This document shows positions 47,831-59,487 of a stretch of 64,000 nucleotides of DNA, in pieces. The translations under genes and the position numbers were made by a program. The first letter of the stretch is position 1, and each line of letters begins with the position of its first letter. A model generated the notes under the pieces. That model was not told where the DNA came from, searched no databases, and saw only the letters and a program-made list of their open reading frames with translations. The stretch is from Xiphophorus maculatus (Eukaryota; Chordata; Actinopteri; Cyprinodontiformes; Poeciliidae), in contig NC_036446.1 in NCBI RefSeq assembly GCF_002775205.1, forward strand, positions 776,272 to 840,271, in the 5' to 3' direction.

Positions 47831-48275
47831 CTACTGGATGCCTCTGAACAGACACAAGGCGAAGCCCATGGCGAAGAGCTGCAGGGAGAAACAAACATGG
47901 AGTCAGAACTGAACCATCTGCAGGTTCATGTTGATGCTCAGACCTTTCAAAATAAAACACATTTACAAAACTAGAAATCTGAAAATATATCCCATATAAT
48001 CCATTTTATTAGTGAGGAGCTGATGAAGCCAACAGCTGGAGATGTTATGGAAAATGTTCATCTGTGTTTTATCCTGATAAATATGAAATTCATTTATTAT
48101 TTTGCTGTTTCAGGAAACAAACCAGATAAATTAATCAGACACAGCGTCTATAAAAATATTAATTACACTAGATTACTGGATAATGGAGGATTTTTAAATG
48201 TATTTATGTATAATTGCCAATTGTATAATTATCTTATTATTTTTATCAAACTTGTTAAAACACACTGTTTTATTG

Positions 48276-48347
<72 letters not shown>

Positions 48348-50409
48348 CAGCAGCTGTTTGTGTCCAGATGTTTGAAGGAAACATAAAACTCTGAGTTACT
48401 TCGATGGTCAGCACGCCGATGGTCAGCGCTCCTGCAGCGTAGATGTACGTCTCAAAGTATTCCACCAAGGCCGAGTAGCAGCCCTGCAGACCGGACACAC
48501 AGAGCCTTAAAGGGCCGGTACCATCGGTTCCACAGCCACATTTTATCATTTTACAGTACAATCAGTAACCATGTGTCCTTCCAAACATGACTTAAGGCAG
48601 ATTTGTCTTCCTGATTTAATATTTACAAATTGGGTCTCTGTCTCTTTAAGAAGCTCCTGCTCTTCCTGAAGCTCCGCCTCCAGGAAGTCATCCAACATGG
48701 CTCCTCTATTAAGCCTTTAATGTTTTTACCAGCGTTGCTCTGAGCAGCAGCTCCTATAATGAGCTCAACAGCTGATTGCTAATTGCTGCTGGCTAGTCTG
48801 AAGGAGCTGAGTGGGGGAGGAGCTACGCCTCGGAGGCGGGGCTAGGTCCACCCAGGGGTTTAGCAGCTGAATGGTTGCCATGGAGATTGAAGGATTTACT
48901 GCAGGTTTGCTTTGATGATGAAACTTTATAACATGATGGAAAGATCGACACCGGCCCTTTAAATCGCTCCAGTTTAATCCTGCGACGCCACAGTTCTTCA
49001 TCAGACCTTGCTGTGCCGGAACGCCACGCCGCCGCTGACGCACTGCTCAATGCCGCCCTCGCCCAGGTGGCCGTCACCCTGGCAACAGGCCTCAGGAAGT
49101 AGCTGGTTGGGGTGGAGCAGCCGGAACAGGCTCTGCTGGAAGTCATCGGGGCCGCTGGCGCCGCAGCACTCCAGCTGGAGGAGGAAGAAGAAGAAGATGA
49201 AGACAGCTGGCGGCGGGGCGGCGGGGCGGCGGGGCGGCGGGCGACTCACCGTGGTCATAATGACGTTCCAGGTGGACGTAAAGACATCGCTGTTGTTCCG
49301 GCCCTGGTAGTGGCGTTTCAGTTCCCGGCTGAAGTACTCTCTGCTTAACTGGGCCGAACACACACAGAACCGGGTCAGAACCAGACCGGACTCTCACTAC
49401 ATGTCTACAACCGGTACCAGTTTACAGAAAAACCAACACAGAGGTAAAAAAAATACTTCATCAAACAGCTGGACACTAAAACCAGTATGATTCAAAAACC
49501 CAAACCAAAACCAGTCTAAACCAGTCAAACACAACTAATCCAGTTTTCAGACCCGGTTTGATACTCAGTGGTTCTTCTGCTGATCCAGAATCAAAACTCA
49601 CGTTCTCCCTAAAGAGGAAGGCCAAGATGGCCGCCGCCAGCTCCGCCAGGAAGATGAAGAGGATGAGCATGAAGAACTGAGAAGGCAAGACGGAACGGTT
49701 AGTAGAACCGGCCCAGTATAACTGGTAGAACCGGCCCAGTAGAACCGGATCCAGTAGAACCAGTAGAACCGGCCCAGTAGAAACGGTCCAGTAGAACCAG
49801 TAGAACCGGCCCAGTAGGACTTCCTGACTCACCAGCAGCAGCAGACAGCGGTTCTCCTGGACGGCGCCGCAGCAGCCCAGGAAGCCCAGCAGGAACAGCA
49901 GCCCGCCCAGAACCAGAACCACGGAGACGCCGGTGACCAGCAGGGGGCTCACCGCCACCGCCTCCCTGAAGCCCAGCGGGTCGACCGACACCCAGACGCC
50001 CACGGCCAGCAGGACGGAGCCGCCCAGCTGCAGCAACAGGCGGGGGAGGGGAGAGGTCAGAACCGCTTCAGTCATAAATACATTATTAATAGAAAATAAA
50101 CACTCCAAGTCATAAAAGTAAGAAAAGTAAAATAAATATTTTAAAATTATTTTTAATAGACAGCTTATTTAGTCAATCACTGTTATTTAGTTATTGATTT
50201 ATTCATTAATGAATTTCATAATATTCATAATATTTCATGGACTTTTATTGTCTGGATTTATTTCCTGTTCTATTGAAGTGAGGGGCGGGGCTATGTTAGG
50301 GGCGGGGCTTAACCTCTGAATGGTGAGAAGTAAAATCTGAACTCACGAAGATGAAGAAGTTGAAGACGAACATGAGATATTTGATGCAGCTCAGGCAGTC
50401 GCCCTCCAT
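47831..50409 (-). CDS. tspan18: Tetraspanin-18
   Basis: Four-pass membrane organiser; TSPAN18 in mammals partners Orai1 and acts in endothelium and platelets. Exons: 50347-50409, 49833-50027, 49602-49676, 49250-49348, 49007-49174, 48400-48483, 47831-47878; all junctions are phase 0; 243 aa (human 248). Starts [21 protein letters not shown], nearly as in mammalian TSPAN18. Membrane segments are near 12-35, 50-72, 83-105 and 212-235. The large loop has the CCG motif at 147-149, PEACC at 171-175 and further cysteines at 189 and 202, six in total. The C-terminus is [15 protein letters not shown]. It differs from mammalian forms mainly by a few missing residues before the third loop cysteine. Intron 5 carries a GGCCGGT element and a CTAT repeat lies in intron 6. 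Upstream non-coding exons were not found. Confidence 0.95.
48274..48346. repeat. CTAT microsatellite
   Basis: About eighteen CTAT units in the last intron of tspan18. Confidence 0.95.
48507..48962. mobile_element. GGCCGGT element with TTAA ends in tspan18 intron 5
   Basis: TTAAAGGGCCGGTACC at the left and CACCGGCCCTTTAA at the right are inverted ends bordered by TTAA, suggesting a piggyBac-type MITE of about 455 bp. A second copy is at 45768-46172. Confidence 0.65.
49690..49818. repeat. CAGTAGAACCGGCC minisatellite
   Basis: Repeats of GTAGAACCGGCCCA and GTAGAACCAG in tspan18 intron 2; an organised version of the AGAACC word that is scattered through the window. Confidence 0.8.
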
Positions 50410-52548
50410 GGCCACAAGCTCTTCCTGTTTGGACCCAACAGAACCACAGTCAGACCGGAACCAAAACCAGAACCAGAACCAGAAGCAGTACGAGAACCAG
50501 AACCAGGACCAGGACCAGGAACAGGACCAGAATAAGAACCAGAACCGGGATTGGGAGCTGAACCAGAGAAAGAACCAGGACCGGAGCAGTTCTGGCCCGG
50601 TTCTGTTTGGTGATGCGTTCACTGACTCTTTCATCTCCAGACGTTGTTTACGTCCGATTCTTCTTCTTCTGCTGATTATGTAAAAGTCAGAAAAATGCGA
50701 CGTTCAGAAAACGCTCTGAAAACCATCGGGTTTGGTTCTACATGTGGAAGAGGAACAGGTTGGATGTTTTGAGTTAAAATATCAGAACCGGGTCGTTTTG
50801 TTGTGTGGATTTAACTGAACCGGACAGGATGACACAGGCCTGCCGCACTGTTCAGGTTTTATCTAGGAAAACTATTTTCTCCACTGAGGAACAGAATGAC
50901 ATGTGGAATAATTTTTATCTCTGACGATAAAAATCTGAGATAAAAATCAAAGTCCAACCGGACCGGAACCAGAACCTGGGCTGGTACTGGACCTGAAGGC
51001 GTGAAGTTCTGCTGAGGCTCAGTGCTGAGACGGGGACAGACTGTCCCTGCTGGATGTGTTGGTGTGAAGGGACCAGCTGGTGTTTACCGGACTACAGCCG
51101 CCCGCAGAGTGCTGCTGCTTATCATCGCTGACATCATCGCTGACATCATCGCAGCAACGCCAGACATCTAAACATCCAAACGCCAGAACAGAACCTGAGG
51201 CTGATTCATGATCAGCAGAGGGCAGAGGTGAGCGGGGGTCAGGGTTTGGGTGGAGGTCAGGGGCTCAGCGGGGGTCAGAGGTCATCGAAGGTCAGAGGTC
51301 AGCGGGGGTCAGAGGCAGTGATTTTCTGTGACATTCTGGGTCCTGACAAACCAGGTCAGAATGTCCCGGGTTGTGAATTCTGCAGATTTCCGACCCAAAC
51401 CTTCGTTTTTAGAGGCTTCACAGGTGAGCAGGGGCGGAGTCATGGTGACAGGAAGTGACAGGTAGTGACAGGAAGTGTCGCACCATCTGTACCTGTTAAA
51501 CTTCCTAATGATGAGACGAATCCAATCGGCTTCACATGAGCTGCTGAGAGGAGAGAGAGAGCGAGGCGTCAGGTCGAGTCCTTTCCTTCCTCTCCAACTA
51601 TCACAAACAGAAACTTGAACTAGACCACTGAGCTTTGCAACAACCAAAGCCTCTGAGTAACCTGTTCCCCTCCTGGCCTGTGGGGGCGCTGCACCAAGAA
51701 CCACTGAAGGAAACGACACAAAAACCTCTGAAGACGCTGAGAGCAACTTCCTTCTTCACCAGATGGAAACAAGATGGAGGATTTTAGTGTTGGAGGATTT
51801 CTCTTTAGTCTTTGGCTGAAGACCAGGAGCCATTTCTGCTGCTAGCGCTAGGCTAGCACATTAGCTTTGGTTGTATTTACCCAGAATGCCCTGCGCTGTA
51901 GTCCACTTCCTGCTTTTGGAGCGGTCTCCGCTCTGCTTGGCGTTCACATTCAAACCAAACCAGAGTTCACTTCAACAGAACCCAGACCGAGGTCTGGAGG
52001 ACCAGAGGTCAGAGGTCAATTAGCATTCACACCAAGCGGACCGGACTTTATAGCAAACGGACTGGAGTCGGGTTGAAGCGGATCGAACTGTGACGGTGGG
52101 AATGTAAACAATGTCAGACCTGAGATCAGTGGAGAACCTGCGGGCCGAGCTGAGCGGAACCAGAACTCCGGACCGGTACAGGAGTCCGGCTGCGCTTGGG
52201 GAACATCTGGACCTGCAGCTCTTCTCTCCAACTGAAAACCTTTCAGTCTCTTTGTGGGCAAAGTAGAGGTGAGTCGAAATGCGGAGCTTCAAAGTGTGGG
52301 CGTTTCCATGGCAACGGCTAGGACGCTGCAGCAGGATGCTCGGCCGTGGGAAACGCTGACTCACCGTGTGACTCACGGCGCTCTTGTTTTCTGATCGCTT
52401 GTCTGAAGAAGCGGAGAAAAGCAGAAGGAGCGAAGCGTGACTCACAGGATGACAGCGAGGAGCCGCAGATCCTCCGGTTCTGACCCGCTTCACAAACCTC
52501 ACAGCGCCGGCGGGTCAGGAGCCCGGGCTGAGTCAGAACCACGCTGCA
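50410..52548. other. Upstream of tspan18, no gene seen
   Basis: AGAACC/ACCAGGACC-rich DNA (50450-50590), GCGGGGGTCAGAGGTC-type repeats (51230-51320) and the second R1 repeat. It may contain the tspan18 promoter and 5'UTR exons, but none could be placed. Confidence 0.4.
51703..52106. repeat. Dispersed repeat family R1, copy 2
   Basis: Close copy of 18720-19135 in the same orientation, preceded by CTGTGGGGGCGCTGCACC. Confidence 0.75.
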
Positions 52549-55500
52549 ACACGAAGCAACACGAAGCAACAAGCAGCAACACGGAGCAACAAGGAGCAAC
52601 ACGGAGCAACAAGCAGCAACACGAAGCAACAAGCAGCAACACGGAGCAACAAGGAGCAACACGAAGCAACAAGCAGCAACACGGAGCAACAAGGAGCAAC
52701 AAGCAGCAACACGGAGCAACACGAAGCAACAAGCAGCAACACGGAGCAACAAGCAGCAACACAAAGCAACAAGCAGCAACACAAAGCAACACGAAGCAAC
52801 AAGCAGCAACACAAAGCAACACGAAGCAACAAGCAGCAACACGAAGCAACAAGCAGCAACACAAAGCAACACGGAGCAACAAGGAGCAACAAGCAGCAAC
52901 ACGAAGCAACACGAAGCAACAAGCAGCAACACGGAGCAACAAGGAGCAACACGAAGCAACAAGCAGCAACACAAAGCAACACGAAGCAACAAGCAGCAAC
53001 ACAAAGCAACACGAAGCAACAAGCAGCAACACGAAGCAACAAGCAGCAACACAAAGCAACACGAAGCAACAAGCAGCAACACGGAGCAACAAGGAGCAAC
53101 ACGAAGCAACAAGCAGCAACACGAAGCAACAAGCAGCAACACGGAGCAACAAGCAGCAACACGAAGCAACAAGCAGCAACACAAAGCAACACGAAGCAAC
53201 AAGCAGCAACACGGAGCAACAAGGAGCAACACGAAGCAACAAGGAGCAACACGAAGCAACAAGCAGCAACACGAAGCAACAAGCAGCAACACAAAGCAAC
53301 AAGCAGCAACACGAAGCAACAAGCAGCAACACAAAGCAACACGAAGCAACAAGCAGCAACACAAAGCAACACGAAGCAACAAGCAGCAACACAAAGCAAC
53401 AAGCAGCAACACAAAGCAACACGAAGCAACAAGCAGCAACACGAAGCAACAAGCAGCAACACGGAGCAACAAGGAGCAACACGAAGCAACAAGCAGCAAC
53501 ACAAAGCAACACGAAGCAACAAGCAGCAACACGAAGCAACAAGCAGCAACACGAAGCAACAAGCAGCAACACGGAGCAACAAGCAGCAACACAAAGCAAC
53601 ACGAAGCAACAAGCAGCAACACGGAGCAACAAGCAGCAACACAAAGCAACAAGCAGCAACACAAAGCAACACGAAGCAACAAGCAGCAACACAAAGCAAC
53701 ACGAAGCAACACAAAGCAACACGAAGCAACAAGCAGCAACACAAAGCAACACGAAGCAACAAGCAGCAACACAAAGCAACACGAAGCAACAAGCAGCAAC
53801 ACAAAGCAACACGAAGCAACACAAAGCAACACGAAGCAACAAGCAGCAACACAAAGCAACAAGCAGCAACACAAAGCAACACGGAGCAACAAGCAGCAAC
53901 ACAAAGCAACACGAAGCAACACAAAGCAACACGAAGCAACAAGCAGCAACACGAAGCAACAAGCAGCAACACGGAGCAACAAGGAGCAACAAGCAGCAAC
54001 ACGAAGCAACAAGCAGCAACACGAAGCAACAAGCAGCAACACAAAGCAACACGAAGCAACAAGCAGCAACACAAAGCAACAAGCAGCAACACAAAGCAAC
54101 AAGCAGCAACACGAAGCAACAAGCAGCAACACGGAGCAACAAGGAGCAACAAGCAGCAACACGAAGCAACAAGCAGCAACACAAAGCAACACGAAGCAAC
54201 AAGCAGCAACACGAAGCAACAAGCAGCAACACGGAGCAACAAGCAGACACGAAGCAACAAGCAGCAACACGAAGCAACAAGCAGCAACACAAAGCAACAC
54301 AAAGCAACACAAAGCAACAAGCAGCAACACGGAGCAACAAGGAGCAACACGAAGCAACAAGCAGCAACACGAAGCAACAAGCAGCAACACGGAGCAACAA
54401 GCAGCAACACGAAGCAACAAGCAGCAACACAAAGCAACACGAAGCAACAAGCAGCAACACAAAGCAACACGAAGCAACAAGCAGCAACACGAAGCAACAA
54501 GCAGCAACACAAAGCAACAAGCAGCAACACAAAGCAACACGAAGCAACAAGCAGCAACACAAAGCAACACGAAGCAACAAGCAGCAACACGGAGCAACAA
54601 GCAGCAACACAAAGCAACAAGCAGCAACACAAAGCAACACGAAGCAACAAGCAGCAACACAAAGCAACACAAAGCAACACAAAGCAACACGAAGCAACAA
54701 GCAGCAACACAAAGCAACACGAAGCAACAAGCAGCAACACGAAGCAACAAGCAGCAACACAAAGCAACACGGAGCAACAAGCAGCAACACGAAGCAACAC
54801 GAAGCAACACAAAGCAACACGAAGCAACAAGCAGCAACACAAAGCAACACGAAGCAACAAGCAGCAACACGAAGCAACAAGCAGCAACACGGAGCAACAA
54901 GGAGCAACAAGCAGCAACACGGAGCAACAAGCAGACACGAAGCAACAAGCAGCAACACGAAGCAACAAGCAGCAACACAAAGCAACACGAAGCAACAAGC
55001 AGCAACACAAAGCAACAAGCAGCAACACAAAGCAACAAGCAGCAACACAAAGCAACACGAAGCAACAAGCAGCAACACGAAGCAACAAGCAGCAACACGG
55101 AGCAACAAGCAGACACGAAGCAACAAGCAGCAACACGAAGCAACAAGCAGCAACACAAAGCAACACAAAGCAACACAAAGCAACACGAAGCAACAAGCAG
55201 CAACACAAAGCAACACGGAGCAACATAAAGCAACACGAAGCAACAAGCAGCAACACAAAGCAACACGAAGCAACAAGCAGCAACACGGAGCAACAAGGAG
55301 CAACACGAAGCAACAAGCAGCAACACGGAGCAACAAGCAGCAACAAGGAGCAACAAGGAGCAACACGAAGCAACAAGCAGCAACACGGAGCAACAAGGAG
55401 CAACAAGGAGCAACACGAAGCAACAAGCAGCAACACGGAGCAACAAGCAGCAACAAGGAGCAACAAGGAGCAACACGAAGCAACAAGCAGCAACAAGGAG

Positions 55501-57121
55501 CAACACGAAGCAACAAGCAGCAACACGAAGCAACAAGCAGCAACAAGGAGCAACACGAAGCAACAAGCAGCAACACGGAGCAACAAGCAGCAACAAGGAG
55601 CAACAAGGAGCAACACGAAGCAACAAGCAGCAACACGGAGCAACAAGGAGCAACAAGGAGCAACACGAAGCAACAAGCAGCAACACGGAGCAACAAGCAG
55701 CAACAAGGAGCAACAAGGAGCAACACGAAGCAACAAGCAGCAACAAGGAGCAACACGAAGCAACAAGCAGCAACACGAAGCAACAAGCAGCAACACGGAG
55801 CAACACGGAGCAACAAGGAGCAACAAGGAGCAACACGAAGCAACAAGCAGACACGAAGCAACAAGCAGCAACACGAAGCAACAAGCAGCAACACGAAGCA
55901 ACAAGCAGCAACACGGAGCAACAAGCAGACACGAAGCAACAAGCAGCAACACGAAGCAACAAGCAGCAACACGAAGCAACAAGCAGCAACACAAAGCAAC
56001 ACAAAGCAACAAGCAGCAACACGAAGCAACAAGCAGCAACACAAAGCAACACGGAGCAACAAGCAGCAACACGAAGCAACAAGCAGCAACAAGCAGCAAC
56101 ACAAAGCAACACGGAGCAACAAGCAGCAACAAGCAGCAACACGGAGCAACAAGCAGCAACAAGAAGCAACACAAAGCAACAAGCAGCAACAAGCAGCAAC
56201 ACGGAGCAACAAGCAGCAACACGAAGCAACACAAAGCAACACGGAGCAACAAGCAGCAACAAGCAGCAACACAAAGCAACACGGAGCAACAAGCAGCAAC
56301 ACGGAGCAACAAGCAGCAACACGAAGCAACACAAAGCAACACGGAGCAACAAGCAGCAACAAGCAGCAACACGGAGCAACAAGCAGCAACAAGAAGCAAC
56401 ACAAAGCAACAAGCAGCAACAAGCAGCAACACGAAGCAACAAGCAGCAACACGAAGCAACAAGCAGCAACAAGAAGCAACACAAAGCAACACGAAGCAAC
56501 AAGCAGCAACAAGCAGCAACACAAAGCAACAAGCAGCAACAAGCAGCAACACAAAGCAACACGGAGCAACAAGCAGCAACAAGCAGCAACAAGAAGCAAC
56601 ACAAAGCAACACGAAGCAACAAGCAGCAACAAGAAGCAACAAGCAGCAACACGAAGCAACAAGCAGCAACAAGCAGCAACACAAAGCAACACGAAGCAAC
56701 AAGCAGCAACACGGAGCAACACGGAGCAACAAGGAGCAACAAGCAGCAACAAGGAGCAACACGAAGCAACAAGCAGCAACAAGGAGCAACAAGGAGCAAC
56801 ACGAAGCAACAAGCAGCAACACGGAGCAACACGGAGCAACAAGGAGCAACAAGCAGCAACACGAAGCAACAAGCAGCAACAAGGAGCAACAAGGAGCAAC
56901 ATGAAGCAACAAGCAGCAACACGAAGCAACAAGCAGCAACACGGAGCAACAAGCAGACACGAAGCAACAAGCAGCAACACGAAGCAACAAGCAGCAACAC
57001 GAAGCAACAAGCAGCAACACGAAGCAACAAGCAGCAACACGGAGCAACAAGCAGCAACACGAAGCAACAAGCAGAAACACGAAGCAACAAGCAGCAACAC
57101 GAAGCAACAAGCAGCAACACC
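52549..57121. repeat. 4.57-kb minisatellite of a 10-bp unit, almost free of T on the + strand
   Basis: About 457 units, nearly all one of five types: ACGAAGCAAC, AAGCAGCAAC, ACGGAGCAAC, AAGGAGCAAC and ACAAAGCAAC. Units often alternate with AAGCAGCAAC, giving a 20-bp phase. Only two T residues were noticed on the + strand (ATAAAGCAAC near 55225 and ATGAAGCAAC near 56901). A short 8-base unit, AAGCAGAC, recurs six times. The 1525-1600-codon open frames are explained by the lack of stop codons in a 10-bp unit. No gene-like ends or splice structure surround it. Confidence 0.97.
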
Positions 57122-57642
57122 AGAGGTAAAATATTTACAAAGCAGAGCAGATCGTAAAACTACTGAACAACGGAGGATTTGTGCCACAAACTACGGAACA
57201 AACTGAAAACGGCGAATCGTGCTGTAAACACAAAATACACAGAAAACAGTTAAAATTACAGAAATCCACATGGGGCATATATCAGTCCTTTTACTGTGCA
57301 TATGGCTAAAAATTTCTGCAAAAAATGCTGGTTTGTGGCTTAAAACAGCAGAAAATAATTTTGACGTTCAAAACAGCGTTCAGTGACCAACATAAATGTT
57401 GGAATTTTGCAGCTGTTTTGAGTAGATTGTTGTCGTACTTTACATCCATTATTTTGGCATGACTTTTTAGCCAGATGTAAATGTTTGGTAATCATGGCTC
57501 TCCATATAAAACACACAGAAAACTTCGAATTGAGCTGCAAACGCATGAATGACGCAAACTCCAACTCACCAAAGACAAAAGCAAATGAAAACGTTGCCAT
57601 CACCATGAGATAAAATGTTGCAAAAACAAACAAGAAGTTTAA
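57122..57642. other. Between minisatellite and macro-repeat, nothing seen
   Basis: AT-rich sequence without a convincing exon, repeat or RNA. Confidence 0.4.
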
Positions 57643-58623
57643 CTAGAAAAACAAAATTTCTGAAGAAATTTAGCCGGGGCCTGCCAAGGCGCGGCCGTGG
57701 GGTTCGGGCCCGGCGTCGTCGCGCCACAAATTTGCGTCGACGCCAAAGAACGCCGCGACGTAAGCAGTGGCACGCGGAGAACCGCAAGAACGTTAAGCGA
57801 GGCGGACGTGCACCGTTCGGTACGATTTAAAATGTTGTCAAGGCTTTTATTTTGGAAGTTTTGTTAAACTTCATTTCAAAGGGCCAAACTAATCCCATGC
57901 GTAATAGTCCTTGGGTTAAAATAGTTATATAATGCTCAAAACACAAGTAGCTGATGTAAAAATATTCAAGGCTTTTATTTTGAAATTTTCAGTATGCTTC
58001 ATTTCAAAGGGCCAAACTAATACCACGTGTAACAGTGCTTTGGATGAAAAAGTCAAATAAAGCCAAAAAGAGCAATTACGTCATGTAAAATTATTCAAGG
58101 CTTTTATTTTGAAATTTTCAGTATGCTTCATTTTAAAGTTCTGAACTAATACCACGTGTAAGAGTGCTTTGGATGAAAAAGTCAAATAAAGCCAAAAAGA
58201 GCAATTACGTCATGTAAAAATATTCAAGGCTTTTATTTTGAAATTTTCAGTATGCTTCATTTTAAAGTTCTGAACTAATACCACGTGTAAGAGTGGTTTG
58301 GATGAAAAAGTCAAATAAAGCCAAAAAGAGCAATTACCTGATGTAAAAATATTCAAGGCTTTTATTTTGAAATTTTCAGTATGCTTAATTTTAAAGTTCC
58401 AAAATAATCCCATGTGTAACAGTTACTGAGTTAAATCAGTTATATACAGCCCATAGCAGCAGTAGTTCTAAAGGCCAGTTCTCAGTCCTGATCTGTTTCA
58501 ACTGAGGATAGATAGAACTACAGCGATGCGAATTTGTAGTCCAAATCAGCAGCCAATAGCCTCTTGAGTTCCGTTGCCATGGTAAATAATGGTCTCAGCA
58601 GGTGTGAGCTGTGAGTCATACAT

Positions 58624-58651
58624 GCTCAAACACACAATTGTGTGTTTGAGC
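58624..58651. repeat. 28-bp perfect palindrome
   Basis: GCTCAAACACACAA and its exact inverse TTGTGTGTTTGAGC meet without a spacer. The same palindrome is at 60468-60495 in copy 2. Confidence 0.95.
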
Positions 58652-58737
58652 CAACACGGTTTACTGAAAAAAAGCATTGGAAACAAATCCTTCTTGTTCG
58701 GGAACCGTAATACATATTCGAAAAGCGTTTCGAGCGT

Positions 58738-59142
58738 ATGAGAGGCCTATGTGTCGTCTGCGATAGTCCCGAGATTCATATCTGTACCTCACTCAGAGCA
58801 TTTACAGTGATGAGAGAAAGAAATGTTTTGCCCAGATCTGAAATTCTATTCAAATACATGGGAGAGAGCCTCAGACAGCCTCAGAAAATCCTGTCGCATG
58901 ACTTTGCTCTGAAGCACCGTGACAGAAAACCGTACGGTCTAGATAAATTTCGAAAACATTTTACCGGAGCAGACAGGCGTATCAATGTCAGGACCGATTT
59001 TGATACTAATCGTGCGATATTTGTGGGCGTGATGGCGATTTCAAAAATGATTTGGGCTGAAAAAGTTGTCTTCATCTCTCACTCTAAGCAGCCAGAGACG
59101 CACTCTAACTTTAGGAAAAATGAGAAACTTTGGGTCGCTTAG
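58738..59142 (+). other. 134-codon ORF in macro-repeat copy 1, probably not a gene
   Basis: Starts MRGLCVVCDSPEIHICTSLR and ends RKNEKLWVA. It matches no family I know. The other copy (60582-60986) differs by four bases, all changing an amino acid, which argues against purifying selection. It is reported because it is the longest frame in the unit and is preserved in both copies. Confidence 0.3.
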
Positions 59143-59487
59143 AGGCAAATTGTGGACAAACCGTAACTGGTATCGACGAGCCGTCTTCACTTTCGAAGAG
59201 ATCACAGACGTATCTACAAAATGAAATTTGAATGGCATTTCTAGGTGAATTTGTGACGACACAGCAAATCCTCAAAAATAGGGTATTTCTAGGATTTTTC
59301 CCATTGAGTTATAATGGGGTTTTTTTCGTAGTTTTTTGCGAATTATGTCGCCACGTTAAGGCCAAATCCCACCAGAAGTAATAGCTGGAATGGCGTGAAT
59401 TTTCTGCAGGTTTTGATACCTCATTTGTAGGTGTGCACCAAGCGGTATGAGCCGCATTAACGGTTACGGAAGAAAAATAAAGAAGAA

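Larger units (their letters stand above)
57643..59487. repeat. 1,844-bp macro-repeat, copy 1
   Basis: Starts CTAGAAAAACAAAATTTCTG with a CG-rich block (GGGCCTGCCAAGGCGCGGCC ... CGTGCACCGTTC). Next come about four 129-bp tandem units (ATTCAAGGCTTTTATTTTGA starts at 57964, 58093, 58222 and 58351), a 28-bp palindrome, a 134-codon ORF (58738-59142) and a tail ending GGTTACGGAAGAAAAATAAA. The next copy follows directly. Confidence 0.9.

Noticed and set aside
52318-57206. Open frames of 1525-1600 codons on both strands
   Set aside because: They are the automatic result of a 10-bp unit without stop words. All frames give the same short periodic peptide, and there is no unique domain or splice structure.
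57615-57830. Arg-rich 71-codon frame in the macro-repeat head
   Set aside because: It comes from the CG-rich head, is disrupted in the other copies and has no recognisable domain.
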